From Panaeolus papilionaceus (lineage: Eukaryota; Basidiomycota; Agaricomycetes; Agaricales): a stretch of 64,000 nucleotides of DNA. Location: positions 1 through 64,000 of the forward strand of contig JADNRZ010000039.1 of assembly GCA_015501605.1 (NCBI GenBank). The letters run 5' to 3'. Every line of letters starts with the position of its first letter. Within the stretch, counting starts at the first letter, position 1. Positions 48,075 through 58,469 of this stretch are shown one piece after another. Below the pieces are notes generated by a model, which worked only from the letters and a program-made list of their open reading frames with translations, was not told where the DNA came from and made no database searches. A program made the translations under genes and the position numbers.

Positions 48075-50566
48075 TATATCAAGTAGGAGGGAGCCTGCGA
48101 CGTAAATCCCCACCCCGTCATCCACTTCAACCCCCGCTCCGGCTCCAGCTTCAACCACACCCATCCTCCGCACCTGTCATCACCATCACCTTCTACGATT
48201 TCGTCAACCACTATTACTCTCGTCGTCATGTCCCAAGTTGTCCTGCAATCAGTCAACTGCCCCTGGGTCTCCCTGACCTCTACCCCTCTCCTCTCGCCCG
48301 TGTCTAGACCCCTTGAACAACACTCTCAGCGACTACCGCCCCAGCTGCATATCCTCCACCTCGTACAGTCCCGCCTTCAGTTGTACGAGTCGTCATGGGC
48401 AGATGAGGTGCGGTGGGAACAACGCGTAGAGAATGTGAGGGAGGAGGATTGTGCCAGTGTCGGGATGTGGAAAGTTAAAAACCTCCGCCTCTGCTTTCAC
48501 CGCCCCATTCTAATCCCGTATCCCGTATCCCGTATCCCATATCCCATATCCTGCATCCACCCGCACCCGCACCCGCACCCGCATCCGCACCACCCTCTTT
48601 CCTCGCCCACCCACGTCCAGTACCACTGCGCATCCCTAAACCTCAAACACAACCCTTGCCAAAAACTCACAAAACAACGCCAGACTCTGCACAATCCTTA
48701 CCTTTCAGTGCGCACGTATCGCAAATGAGGAGCTCGCGAGTGAACCGGGCGGCCTGACATTGGTGGGGATGATGGGTGAGGATATGGGAAGGGAGGTTGT
48801 TGCGAGGAGTGAACAGGGAGGGGAGGTCGGGAGAACGGGATGGAAGAACTGAGTGAGAGAGAGGAGACGGGAAAGGAAACGTCTATGATACTGTTGAGCA
48901 CGGACGTTGATGTTGACGAGAACACGAGCGGGTTGAAGCGAAGGAAGGGAGACAGAACGTGAAATATCACCTGGACGCGTCAAAAAGTCGGCTGCGATTC
49001 CCTCAGTCCATCCTATTCTTCTGGTCTCTCGTACACCGTTTCACCTACACCCGCGCCGCCTCCAACGTCAATATCAGCTGCATCACCTCTGGGTTCAACA
49101 CCACCACTTTCACCTGTATCGTCTGTTCTTGTATCAACAAATACGATGACCAATACGTATCTTCAGGAAAAACGAGGAGAATCCCGGGAAAGAGAGGGTG
49201 AAGGAGGCTGGGTTGAGCTGAGGAGGGAGTAGTCAAACCTAGAGGGAGGAGGAAACGAGAGAGAGAGAGAGAGAGAGAGAAACGAGAACACCACCACTCG
49301 GCGCTGTCGGCACAGCGAAAGGAGAGGTTCTCCTGAGTCACCCGTTATAAATGAAAGGGTGTAGCGGGTGTATGAGTCTTCATTGTTCAAATCCGACGAG
49401 AAGGACGAGCGGCGCAGGAGGGTTTCTCTGCGCTGGTGGTTGTTGGTTGGCATGAGGAAAACGTGGGCTGAAAGCATCAGGCGAGCTGCAGTTGTATTGG
49501 TAGCATATATGCCTATGAGCAGTGGATAATCGTCTTTGGGACGTAGACGATGGATATCCTCCCCGGAGAATTTTATTTAGCTGCTTAGAATTTTTATCCC
49601 CGCCCTTTTTTCTCTCCTACCTCAGCGTGGCTTCTATACATCCTCTATCTGCGACTGTGGTTCAAGCATACTCCCGTGTCTCTACACCCCAAACGATGGC
49701 TACTACGCCGACCCACTCCCGTTATCCTTCCTTCAACCCCCAACTTGCGATCGTGCACTCAACCTTCTGTAAGTACTGGCCACTACTACCCTTCCCGCGT
49801 CCTAATTGACTTACGATTCTTACTTGTGATCCCTAGGTGCTTGGAATCCGTATCACGACTCGCCAGCACGATAAGAAATGGTGATCACAAACCTCATCCC
49901 CTCGCCTGCCACGTCATTAATTTTCATTATAGATATCTTTCCTCCTCCCGCTACGACTATGCCATGACCAGAGGACATGGTCATGTTGTCGGTTTGGTCA
50001 ACGCAACAGTGAGCCCAATACCCCACGCCGCTCAGTCGAGAGTTGCAAGGGTGTGATGTTGCCGTTGGGAGCGGGAAGTGATGGCGGGGTGACGTTGGCG
50101 TCGCAGTCACTTTGGCCTCAACCAGAAGCCTGGATTCACCGGTGGGCCTCACTCCTTTTGTAAGACGAACATTGACATCGTATCCTGCATTTCATTGACT
50201 TTTGTTGGCTCTGGGTGTCGCTGACGGTCCAGGAAGCGTCGTTGTTGAAGGTCGGCGGATTATCGGATTGGGTTCAGGGTCGGGGTCAGCCAGAAGTGGG
50301 AGTGGTAACCACGATGGGGTTATGATAACTCTGGGTATGAACACTGTCGGGGGTGCGAGTGGAAAAATGGTTGGGATGTGGATGGATACGTTTGGGGTAG
50401 CAGAGAGACGGGAGGCAAGATGGCGAAGTTGGATAACGAGGGGAGCTTTGGGCGAGCTATCAACATGGGTTATACACATTATGACTCATTTGTGCGAGGT
50501 GGATCTGTGAGTAATATTTTTCTGAGGCTCTTAGGTGTTCGAGCACTGACTCTGAATCAGATTATT
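48075..50566. repeat. Tandem-array unit 3: decayed spacer, second part
   Basis: Resumes unit 1/2 homology (2255-4610) including the Ser/Thr/Pro-rich relic and (GA)n at 49256-49282. A pentamer/hexamer run (ATCCCGT then CCGCAC) lies at about 48515-48600. Homology to the other units ends near 50566 after CTCTGAATCAGATT. Confidence 0.55.
48515..48600. repeat. Simple repeats (ATCCCGT)n and (CACCCG)n
   Basis: Adjacent imperfect runs of CCCGTATCCCGTATC and CACCCGCACCCGCAC. They are absent from the matching place in units 1 and 2, so they expanded recently in this copy. Confidence 0.7.
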
Positions 50567-51199
50567 CAGTGTATTCGTGTTATTTAGCCGCTGCTTCGTT
50601 TGTCGTTCACTACTTCTTCTCCCATGCTCACGTTCTTCACCCAAATTGACACATGCTCATACACACTCCCCATGGCCACCAAACGTCAACTTACTCTCAC
50701 CACCTACCAGCGTAACAAGGATGGGCAATCATTAACTCCACCGCCGCCAACGGTGATGCATGGGCTGACACGTCGTCATGCCCGTTGTTGCATTTTTCGC
50801 TCCTTCACCACATTCTCTTTTATCGTAAACTCATAAGCTGACCCGTTGGTCTGACATAATCCAAGTGTGCCAACTGCCAATCACATACAAGTTAGGGCCC
50901 TTGAGTGTGTATTGGCGGCTCACCACCTTTGTGTCGAATCTTGAGGAACGTGGGCGGCATCCGCCGTCACTTTGTTGACAACATGTCATTAATGTTGGGG
51001 ATCCGATGATTGTTTTATCGTCGACGTGATCGATCACGACACATCGACCTTAATGTTATTATACCGCTTTGATATTTCCCAATTTTTTCCCGCTGCATGA
51101 ACCAAAGCGGCATGATCTTCGATTGCATGATACCCTACTACAGGCCTAATAGTAGGCAGACAGCTTAAAATACATGTTCCATAATGATATACAGTCAAA
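50567..51199. other. Non-unit sequence 3' of the F-box gene
   Basis: Not homologous to the repeated units. It contains the 3' flank of the F-box gene and short frames without motifs. Together with 51200-52888 and 57888-58470 it forms a roughly 2.9-kb island inserted in, or replacing part of, the array. Confidence 0.45.
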
Positions 51200-52699
51200 C
51201 TAGAGCTTCCCGTCAACGGACGTCATCGACATCTCGACCTCAACACCTCCCCTAATCCTTGCCCTAAGAGTATCCTTGAGTGTAGTTTCATAGTGTCGAG
51301 CATCGAGGGAACTCAACACAAACTTAGTACGGCAATGGATGTTCAAAGAGAAACTGAATTTTGAAATCTTCGGGAATTGGTCCTCGCTTGATATACAGTC
51401 TGCGACCGTCGACCAACTGTCCAGAGGAGGTAGCATGTCCGACTCGCGAAAAAACACAGTATGAAGGGTGAATGTTTCCAGGATGTTCACTCCTGAGATC
51501 TGTAGGAGGAATGATGACACGTTGTCCAATGCCTTCTTAGATTCTGCAGGCGTACTACGGAGGTTTATGTGCAGAGAGAGATTTCGAAGCGATGTGTATA
51601 CACTCTTGATGTGCTCGAGAATTCCCAGCACGTCAAATGGGTTTCTTTCTGTTCGAGATCGGTATAAAACGACTAATGGGATGGGAAGGATATCAGTATG
51701 CCTGGACGTGTAAATTTTGCGATATTGCATGCGCTTACAATCTATATCCAAAGTTATTAGCTGTCGTAGCTTTCCCAGCAAAATCGACAACTCGACCCAT
51801 GCATCCTCGCCAGATGCCGCCAGTGAAAGGTGTTCAAGACGAGGAAGTGGAAGCCCCAGACCCGGATCACAAAATACGATGAAATCCCGGGTGTGAGAGC
51901 CCGAATATGGGTTTGTTTCCCGAGCTTTGAACGAAAGGTATCGTAATTTTGAGAAGGGTAGGGCATCCAATGTACGATTTTGAGATACAGGCCGGTAGTG
52001 TCTGTTAAACTCTATTTCAAGATGGGTGAGATTTGGATATCTGTCGAGGATGTGGAGAGGGAATTGACCGGGGTTGTATAGTTTGAACGTTGTGAGGTTT
52101 GACGACGAGGTGATGGGAACTATTTCAGAAGGCACGTCGAAGCGTAACTTTGGATGGTAGAGGGTCAAGGAGAGTAAGGATGGCGGTGGTGACAACAGGG
52201 CATCCATCGTCTGGATATCTTCCAAGGTGCCATAGATGGTTGCTGATTTCAATGTTCCCTGGGAGATATAAAAGGCAATGAGTTTGTTGATGAGGAAGGA
52301 TATCTGGTCGGGCATCTGATAGGAGCTCTCCTGCTGAAATGTAATAGAATCCAGGCGGGGTAGCATTAGCATAACTGGTCCCCAGAGATCAATGATATCC
52401 TCTGTTGTTATTTGTGGTATATCGTGTCCTCTTTCACGCAGATCGACGAGAAGACATCGCACGTAGGGCAAGTACAATGTATTTTGAGATAGACATGTAA
52501 GAACTGATAATGTGCGTGCGATATCCTTGTTGCTGAACCCAATGCAGATGCGCTCGAAGATGAAGGGACGACAAATATCGGAGAATGTCTTGCAGCAATA
52601 AGATAATGAGATTAGCGTGGATAGATCGTTGTCGTCCTTGACGAGGCTGATAATCTTGTGGATAAGCTCAAGGGGGAAGACTGGGTCCATGGGTGTCAT
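51200..52699 (-). CDS. F-box protein, 499 aa, single exon
   Basis: The start is chosen at ATG 52699 (MTPMDPVFPLELIHKIISLV); codons further upstream lack an ATG. An F-box lies at residues about 5-50: FPLELIHKIISL, then LSTLISLSYCCKTFSDICRPFIFERI. The rest (about 440 residues) has Leu-rich segments such as LPRLEHLSLAASG and YPNLTHLEIEF, suggestive of degenerate leucine-rich repeats for substrate binding. Basidiomycetes have large families of such proteins, which link substrates to SCF ubiquitin ligases. It is intronless, unlike its neighbours. A hAT element sits 181 bp upstream of the start. Confidence 0.75.
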   Translation of the reverse strand: MTPMDPVFPLELIHKIISLVKDDNDLSTLISLSYCCKTFSDICRPFIFERICIGFSNKDIARTLSVLTCLSQNTLYLPYVRCLLVDLRERGHDIPQITTEDIIDLWGPVMLMLPRLDSITFQQESSYQMPDQISFLINKLIAFYISQGTLKSATIYGTLEDIQTMDALLSPPPSLLSLTLYHPKLRFDVPSEIVPITSSSNLTTFKLYNPGQFPLHILDRYPNLTHLEIEFNRHYRPVSQNRTLDALPFSKLRYLSFKARETNPYSGSHTRDFIVFCDPGLGLPLPRLEHLSLAASGEDAWVELSILLGKLRQLITLDIDCKRMQYRKIYTSRHTDILPIPLVVLYRSRTERNPFDVLGILEHIKSVYTSLRNLSLHINLRSTPAESKKALDNVSSFLLQISGVNILETFTLHTVFFRESDMLPPLDSWSTVADCISSEDQFPKISKFSFSLNIHCRTKFVLSSLDARHYETTLKDTLRARIRGGVEVEMSMTSVDGKL

Positions 52700-52879
52700 C
52701 GCGATGTGACCAGGTGGTGACAGGAGGTTGAGTTGATTGGTATCTTGATTTGCGTATGATCTCGTTGTCAATTGAGTTCGTGAGCAGCTTTATGAATATA
52801 TTCGGATTGGAACCAATACATATAGCTGCCAAGGAGGAAGGTTTCTCACCTAGCCAAATGCCGCTACGCCGCGATTGAG

Positions 52880-52888
52880 GCTCCACTT
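52880..52888 (+). repeat. Target-site duplication of the hAT element, left
   Basis: GCTCCACTT, repeated directly at 57879-57887. hAT elements normally make 8-bp duplications; the ninth base may be chance or real. Confidence 0.75.
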
Positions 52889-55800
52889 TAGTCTCGGTCC
52901 CCCCATCCTCTCCCGCGAGTTACCATATTTGGGTGCCTCTGCGTGAGAGTCTGGGACCCAGCCATAGTGTTGCCGCTGGCTCGCTCAGAGCGGGCTCCAA
53001 GCCGGAGCGGAGCCACCTGGAGCTGAGCTGAGCTGGTGTTCCTGGTTCTCAGCTCCAAAGGGTTCAGCTCATGTGCGAACCCGCTTATCTAACGCTTGAG
53101 CGGGTTGAGCTCATGGCTCATGTCCGGTTTTGGAAGTTGGGTCAGACCACATCATGGTCTCGTCGTTGGCTGCTGGATTCTGAGTTTCTGTGTGCTGTCC
53201 TACAAATAAATTATTTTGTTTCACAACGCTGATAGGCATACCTAGAGTATTCTACTGTCGAATTAAAATTCCAGTTGATTTTCAGGTAGATATTGAATGA
53301 ATAGTCACTGCTTCGTATGATACTGACCGTGGAAATGATGAGTTGTGATCGAACTTCCCTTTCTCTGCTCTCTCTTGACTACCACAAGCTATCATCATCG
53401 TGCACCGTCCTCAGCTGGAATACCAGTCTGAAATCCTCTCCAGTCTCACCACCATCTATATAATATAATACATGAGGCACAATGACTCACATTGAATTTT
53501 ATTCAACAATAATGCATGCGTAATTTTAATCCTGGTTCCGCCTTTATCATGGCCTCTCCTGACCAGCAACGACAGCCTTATGATCGTTTGTGGACTGATA
53601 TGGACTTATTGTTATGATACCGACTGTTCTTGAGATCTGGGAGTGTGCTCACTGAGCCTGTTGTGATTGGTTGATTGCTCTGACTCTCATTGCAGGGTAA
53701 GGTGCAACGTTTTGTGGTGTAATAGAGATACACAACGCCGCAGGTGAGTTATACGTCCAACTCCATATTTTAGATGTTTCACTAATTCTTTTCAAGTTCC
53801 GGCTCCCCGCTCCTCAGAAAAATCCATATTTTCATATCCTTTCTTGTTGTGTGGTCGAATTGTTAGATTACCGACAGCAGCGATGGCCTTCTCTTTGAGG
53901 GCATTGGCTACCAACCCTGTTTCGGCCAATGACAACGACATATAAAACATCAATATGCAGTCTGGTAAGGAACTAACGTTTATCCCCTCTTCATCATGCC
54001 TCGCAGCACAAGCACATCACGACAAGGACGAGCAACTCGGACATGCCCAGCAACCACAACAGCTCTACCAAATGGTGCAGCACAAATTACATTTCAGGTG
54101 CAAGGTACAGGAATATTTCTCATCTGTAATCTATACGAGGCACTTAACTGGCTTTTGTAGCACCCACTAATGCACCAACACCTCAACAACCTCAAAGCCA
54201 GACTCACTGTGCTCCCTCCCAATCTCATCTGCAACCATCCGATGTCGGAATCGCAAACGTTTCTGCTCACATCACTCTACCTCCAATGCCAACGACGCCT
54301 CACCGAGGAGGTCAAGATGCCAGTGGTATGTTTGTTGTATGATCTCCTCATGATAGCACATTCACGAGCAGTTTTAGGTGATAGCTCAACCATGAACAGC
54401 CCAGGCAATATATTCCAGACCGGAAACGATGCACAGTCACGTCCAAACCACCCAAACCATGTCACCTTTGCCACCACAGACCCTGTCAGCAGCTCAGCCA
54501 ATACAGCAATCCCCCCAACTCGCAACGCACAGGGTAATCAGATCCAACAGATGACCCCTGCTGCTACCTCCTCTTCACCTCTTCGCTCCCATCGCTCTCC
54601 AGGCTCACCAAAGATTGGGCGTCACAGCACGCATCATGCATCCTCGTCCTCACCTCGCCAAGCTCAGGCTGCACCTAAGTCAACAGGAGCGAGAGACGTC
54701 TGGACATTTTACAAGAAGGTTGGATTGACACGTGAATGCATATTTTGCCAGTACGTGATTTCATCATCTCAATATCTATGTTTCATGCTCAATTATTCTA
54801 TAGGGTCAAGTGCAACGCCTCACCCGTTGACAATGATTCCGATGATGCATTACCTGTAAAGTTTTTTGCACTCGGGACAGGTACGTCGCCGCTACGCAAG
54901 CACCTTGCCAAGGAACATCTTGGAGAATGGGTGGACGCTTGTGACAAGTTCAAGATTCCAATCACCATTTCATCTCTGCAAGAGGTCGTCAATGCACATC
55001 GCCAAAAGAAAGGGCGTGCGACCACCGATGCTCACAGTGGGCAGCCTCCTAGCCATCAAACCTCATTCTCGCCCGAGGCCTTTCTAGATGCCATCACTGA
55101 ATTCATTGTCGCCGATGACCAGGTGAGCTTATCTGTCCAGAGTTAAACAGTATTCTCATTTCTCTTCGTCAGTCGCTCAAAGTCATTGATAGTCCATATC
55201 TGCGCCGCATCTTTATGATGCTGCGTGAGGATTTATCTGATGCTGACATCCCTCATCGCACCAAGGTCCGTGACCACTTATCAGAGGTCTGGTCGTCACA
55301 CCTTGAGGAATTGGAGAAAGATATGAAGGTATGCCCTTGTTCTATCATCGGATTATCTCAGCTAAGGTTGGAAATTATTATACTACCAGAATGCTCTTGG
55401 AAAGATCTCGACAACAATGGATCTGTGGAGCGACCCAAACTTGATGCCTTTCATGGCGGTGACAGCACATTGGATTGAGGCGAAAACGGTCAACACTCAC
55501 AATGGCATACAGTACGACTTACAACTGCGCTCTGATTTGATTGGTTTCCATCACGTTCCTGGAACGCACACAGGCGAACACCTGATGCATGCCTTCATAT
55601 TTGTTCTTGATCGCATTGGCATTTCAGAAAAGGTATATTTAATTATCTTAGCTGTCGACAATGATTATTGACATTGTTTTTGTCTTAGCTTGGCTGGGTA
55701 ACATTAGATAATGCAAGCAATAATGATACTTTCATGGTGCATCTGGAAGAGGAGATGCTGAGCCGAGACATTCCGTTCGATAGTGTAAAGCGTAGGATTC

Positions 55801-57878
55801 GGTATGTTATATTTTACATATTCTAATCATTTCACTGACATCTTCATTCATGGCAGGTGCTTCCCGCACATCGTGAACCTTGCATGCAAGGCTGTTCTTG
55901 CAGCTATCACCAATATTGATTATGCTGCAGAACAATTCAATGGGCTCAACGCTACACCTCTCGATGACGTCAGCGGAGACCCAATTGCCAAACTTCGGTG
56001 CTTGATCCGTATTGTCAGTATATTTTATCTATCAATGCGCAATGAGTATCACTAATATCTAAACCCTTTAGTTTCGTGCATCATCATTACGTCGCTTAGC
56101 CTTTAAAGAAGCGGCCAAAGCCAAAAACATCAATCTCCAACTTCTTCATGATGTCGACACACGTTGGTCCTCCACCTTCTACATGATTTTGCGTGCATTA
56201 CAGCTTGAAAAGGTATGCGAAATTTCTTTTTCTGAAAGTCAAGTAGCATGCACTTACCGTCACCATCTTTGTAGGTCATAAAGTACATGTTAAATGGGAC
56301 TGATTCATCAGAACTGCTTCGCCATAATCTCACAGAGAATGATTGGCAGGCACTGACGACGGCGCTGGAGATACTCTTTGTATGTATTTTAGTTTGACTG
56401 ATATTCTTATTAGTGATCTCAGTGATTTGCACGTTTCCCAACAGGTTCCATTTGACTTTCAGCAGGCACTTTCGACAGAGAAGACCCCAACATTAGGATA
56501 TGCCATCAAATTCTTCAATGACATGTTTAGCCGCTGGCATGAACTACAGACAAAGTACTGCAAAGAGGATCCAAATGCCTCTGAGGCTACTGTCATTCAA
56601 GATGGCATCGATAAGCTTCAAGACTACTATAACCGCATCGACGATGTCCCTGCTTATGTGATGGCAATGGGTATGTTGAATTCTTTTTTGTTGTGCATCT
56701 TATATCGGATCTAATCATTCATGTGTCAGTATTAAACCCAGAACTAAAGCTCACATATTTTGAGAAGTGTGCACCACATAAAGTCGCTCCAACGAAGCAA
56801 CTAGTCCTGGAATTGGTTCGTAAACATTTCTCGTGATCTTTTTATGCTGAAATTGACATTACAAACTCTCTCCGTTTCGATGAACTAGCTGTCACCATAC
56901 TACAATCAACATATCCAGCAAGCCGAGGCACGCAATTCTGATTTACATTCTAATTACTCTGCTCCCACTGCACATTGGTACACACCATCTCGCTCACGCG
57001 AACATCCAGGAGTCGCACCCCATCCATTTGCCACCACAGCACGTCTTGCGGCTGTGTTTGGCTCAAGAGCGCCAAGCATATCACAATCACGTGGGGCGCA
57101 ACAGCAGACAACACAACCTCTTGATCAGGAACTCAACGCTTACCTCCTCGACACATCCTTTAGCACCTCTCAGTCGGCTCTCAGGTTCTGGCAGGTTTGT
57201 ACACTCTTCATTCGATGATGGCTATAGTTGTGAGATTAACGACAACCTTTCAGGACAATCAACTGCGTTACCCTACCCTATTTCGTGCTGCCCTGGACTA
57301 CCTCCCCATCCAAGGCTCTGCTGTCCCTTGTGAACGGGTTTTCTCATCAGCTAAGGAGACCATGACAAATCGGTGCAATAATATCGACACACGTTTGATG
57401 GAAATACTACAAGTTTTGAAGTTCTCCTTCCGCCAGGGCTGAGGATTGGATTTCTCAGTTGGTAGCTCTTCGCAAGATATATTGGAATACTTAGAGGCAG
57501 CTGCAGGGAAGGAAGCCGACTCTTTTCGTGCACATGATGTTGAATCTTTCATAAGTGATCTCGTAGTTGCAGCAGAGCGCCATGGAGAGGACAATGAGTA
57601 GACTTGATGTAAATTAGATTATCTTAGTTACTAAAATTGCCTGATATGGACGATTTGTCATGAGCTGTCAGCTAAACCAGCTCAGGTCTGAGCTGATTGG
57701 AAACCAGAGCCCTGTTGGTGGCTCCGGAGTTGGCTCCGAGCTGTCAGATCCCTGAGCCAGTGCAAGTGAGCTGGAGCTGAGCTGAGCTGAGCTGTGGCAA
57801 CACTAGCTGGGTCCCAGACTCTCACGCAGAGGCACCCAAATATGGTAACTTGCGGGAGAGGATGGGGGACCGAGACTA
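52889..57878 (+). mobile_element. hAT transposon, 4,990 bp
   Basis: Long terminal inverted repeats of about 85 bp: left begins TAGTCTCGGTCCCCC and the right end inverted begins the same way. The match runs on to GGGACCCAGC and then TAGTGTTGCC (52965-52974 and, inverted, 57796-57805) with a 2-bp offset. GAGCTGAGCTGAGCTG subterminal repeats lie inside both ends. The GCTCCACTT direct repeat on each side marks the borders. It carries one transposase gene on the plus strand. Confidence 0.8.
53996..57442 (+). CDS. hAT transposase, 895 aa to a likely premature stop
   Basis: Fourteen exons: 53996-54104, 54161-54325, 54378-54750, 54804-55122, 55173-55328, 55390-55632, 55689-55801, 55857-56013, 56072-56212, 56275-56379, 56445-56670, 56730-56815, 56889-57194, 57254-57442; all phases agree. 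A BED zinc finger is at C212-x2-C215 ... H249-x4-H254. Catalytic-region motifs are TTMDLWSDPN (D385) and GWVTLDNASNND (D462), followed by FPHIVNLACKAV. The C-terminal hAT dimerisation block is YPTLFRAALDYLPIQGS...CERVFSSAKETM. It stops at TGA 57440, but the same frame continues 52 residues (GLDFSVGSSSQDILE) to a TAG at 57601, so the TGA probably arose by mutation of an Arg codon. Confidence 0.8.
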
Positions 57879-57887
57879 GCTCCACTT

Positions 57888-58469
57888 GTATAGGATGAAG
57901 AGGCGAAGGGGCAATGAGACGTAAATGGTTTAATAACCTCTAACCACAACGACTTTAGTATGCTCCTCAGGCCCCAGTAGGCTTTAACACCCTGCATACT
58001 CCCATTTCACCTTCACCTGCATCACGGGTATTACTGATACACCCACCCCTATCGACTCGTTGGTTTTCCGCTCCTAAATCGAGGTTATGGTGACAAAGAG
58101 ATGAGCTGGTAAGGCACGAAGAGGGGAACTGTGAACTGTAGTTTTGCCAACATGGAAAATGGATTTATAACGATATGGTTTGACCTGGAGACACATGAAC
58201 AGCCCAAATTTCATTCAGAACCTTATCATATTTTTCCAAGACCAGAAACACGCTTGTCATTGATCTGAGATAAATTTTGACCACGGTACTTGATTTTGAG
58301 AGAGATGGAGGGTGTTGAGATCGGTGGTGATGGCTATCGTTGCTAATGATCTCATTTATAATGCAGTTAAACTGTGGTTAGACTCCCAGATTCACCAGAA
58401 ACCATTACACCAGCGCCGCATTTGCAATCGTGTTCACGCTCTCTCAGAGCTGAAGCCCCTGCCTTCGCG
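57888..58469. other. Non-unit sequence right of the hAT element
   Basis: No gene is seen. It is the former upstream flank of the F-box gene before the hAT insertion. Homology to the array units resumes at about 58470. Confidence 0.45.

Noticed and set aside
48497..48694. Gly/Cys-rich minus-strand frame
   Set aside because: Produced by simple-sequence repeats (CCGCAC and ATCCCGT).
52965..57805. TAGTGTTGCC motifs as the true hAT borders
   Set aside because: The bases outside them are inverted copies of each other, not a direct duplication, while GCTCCACTT is duplicated outside the longer inverted repeats.
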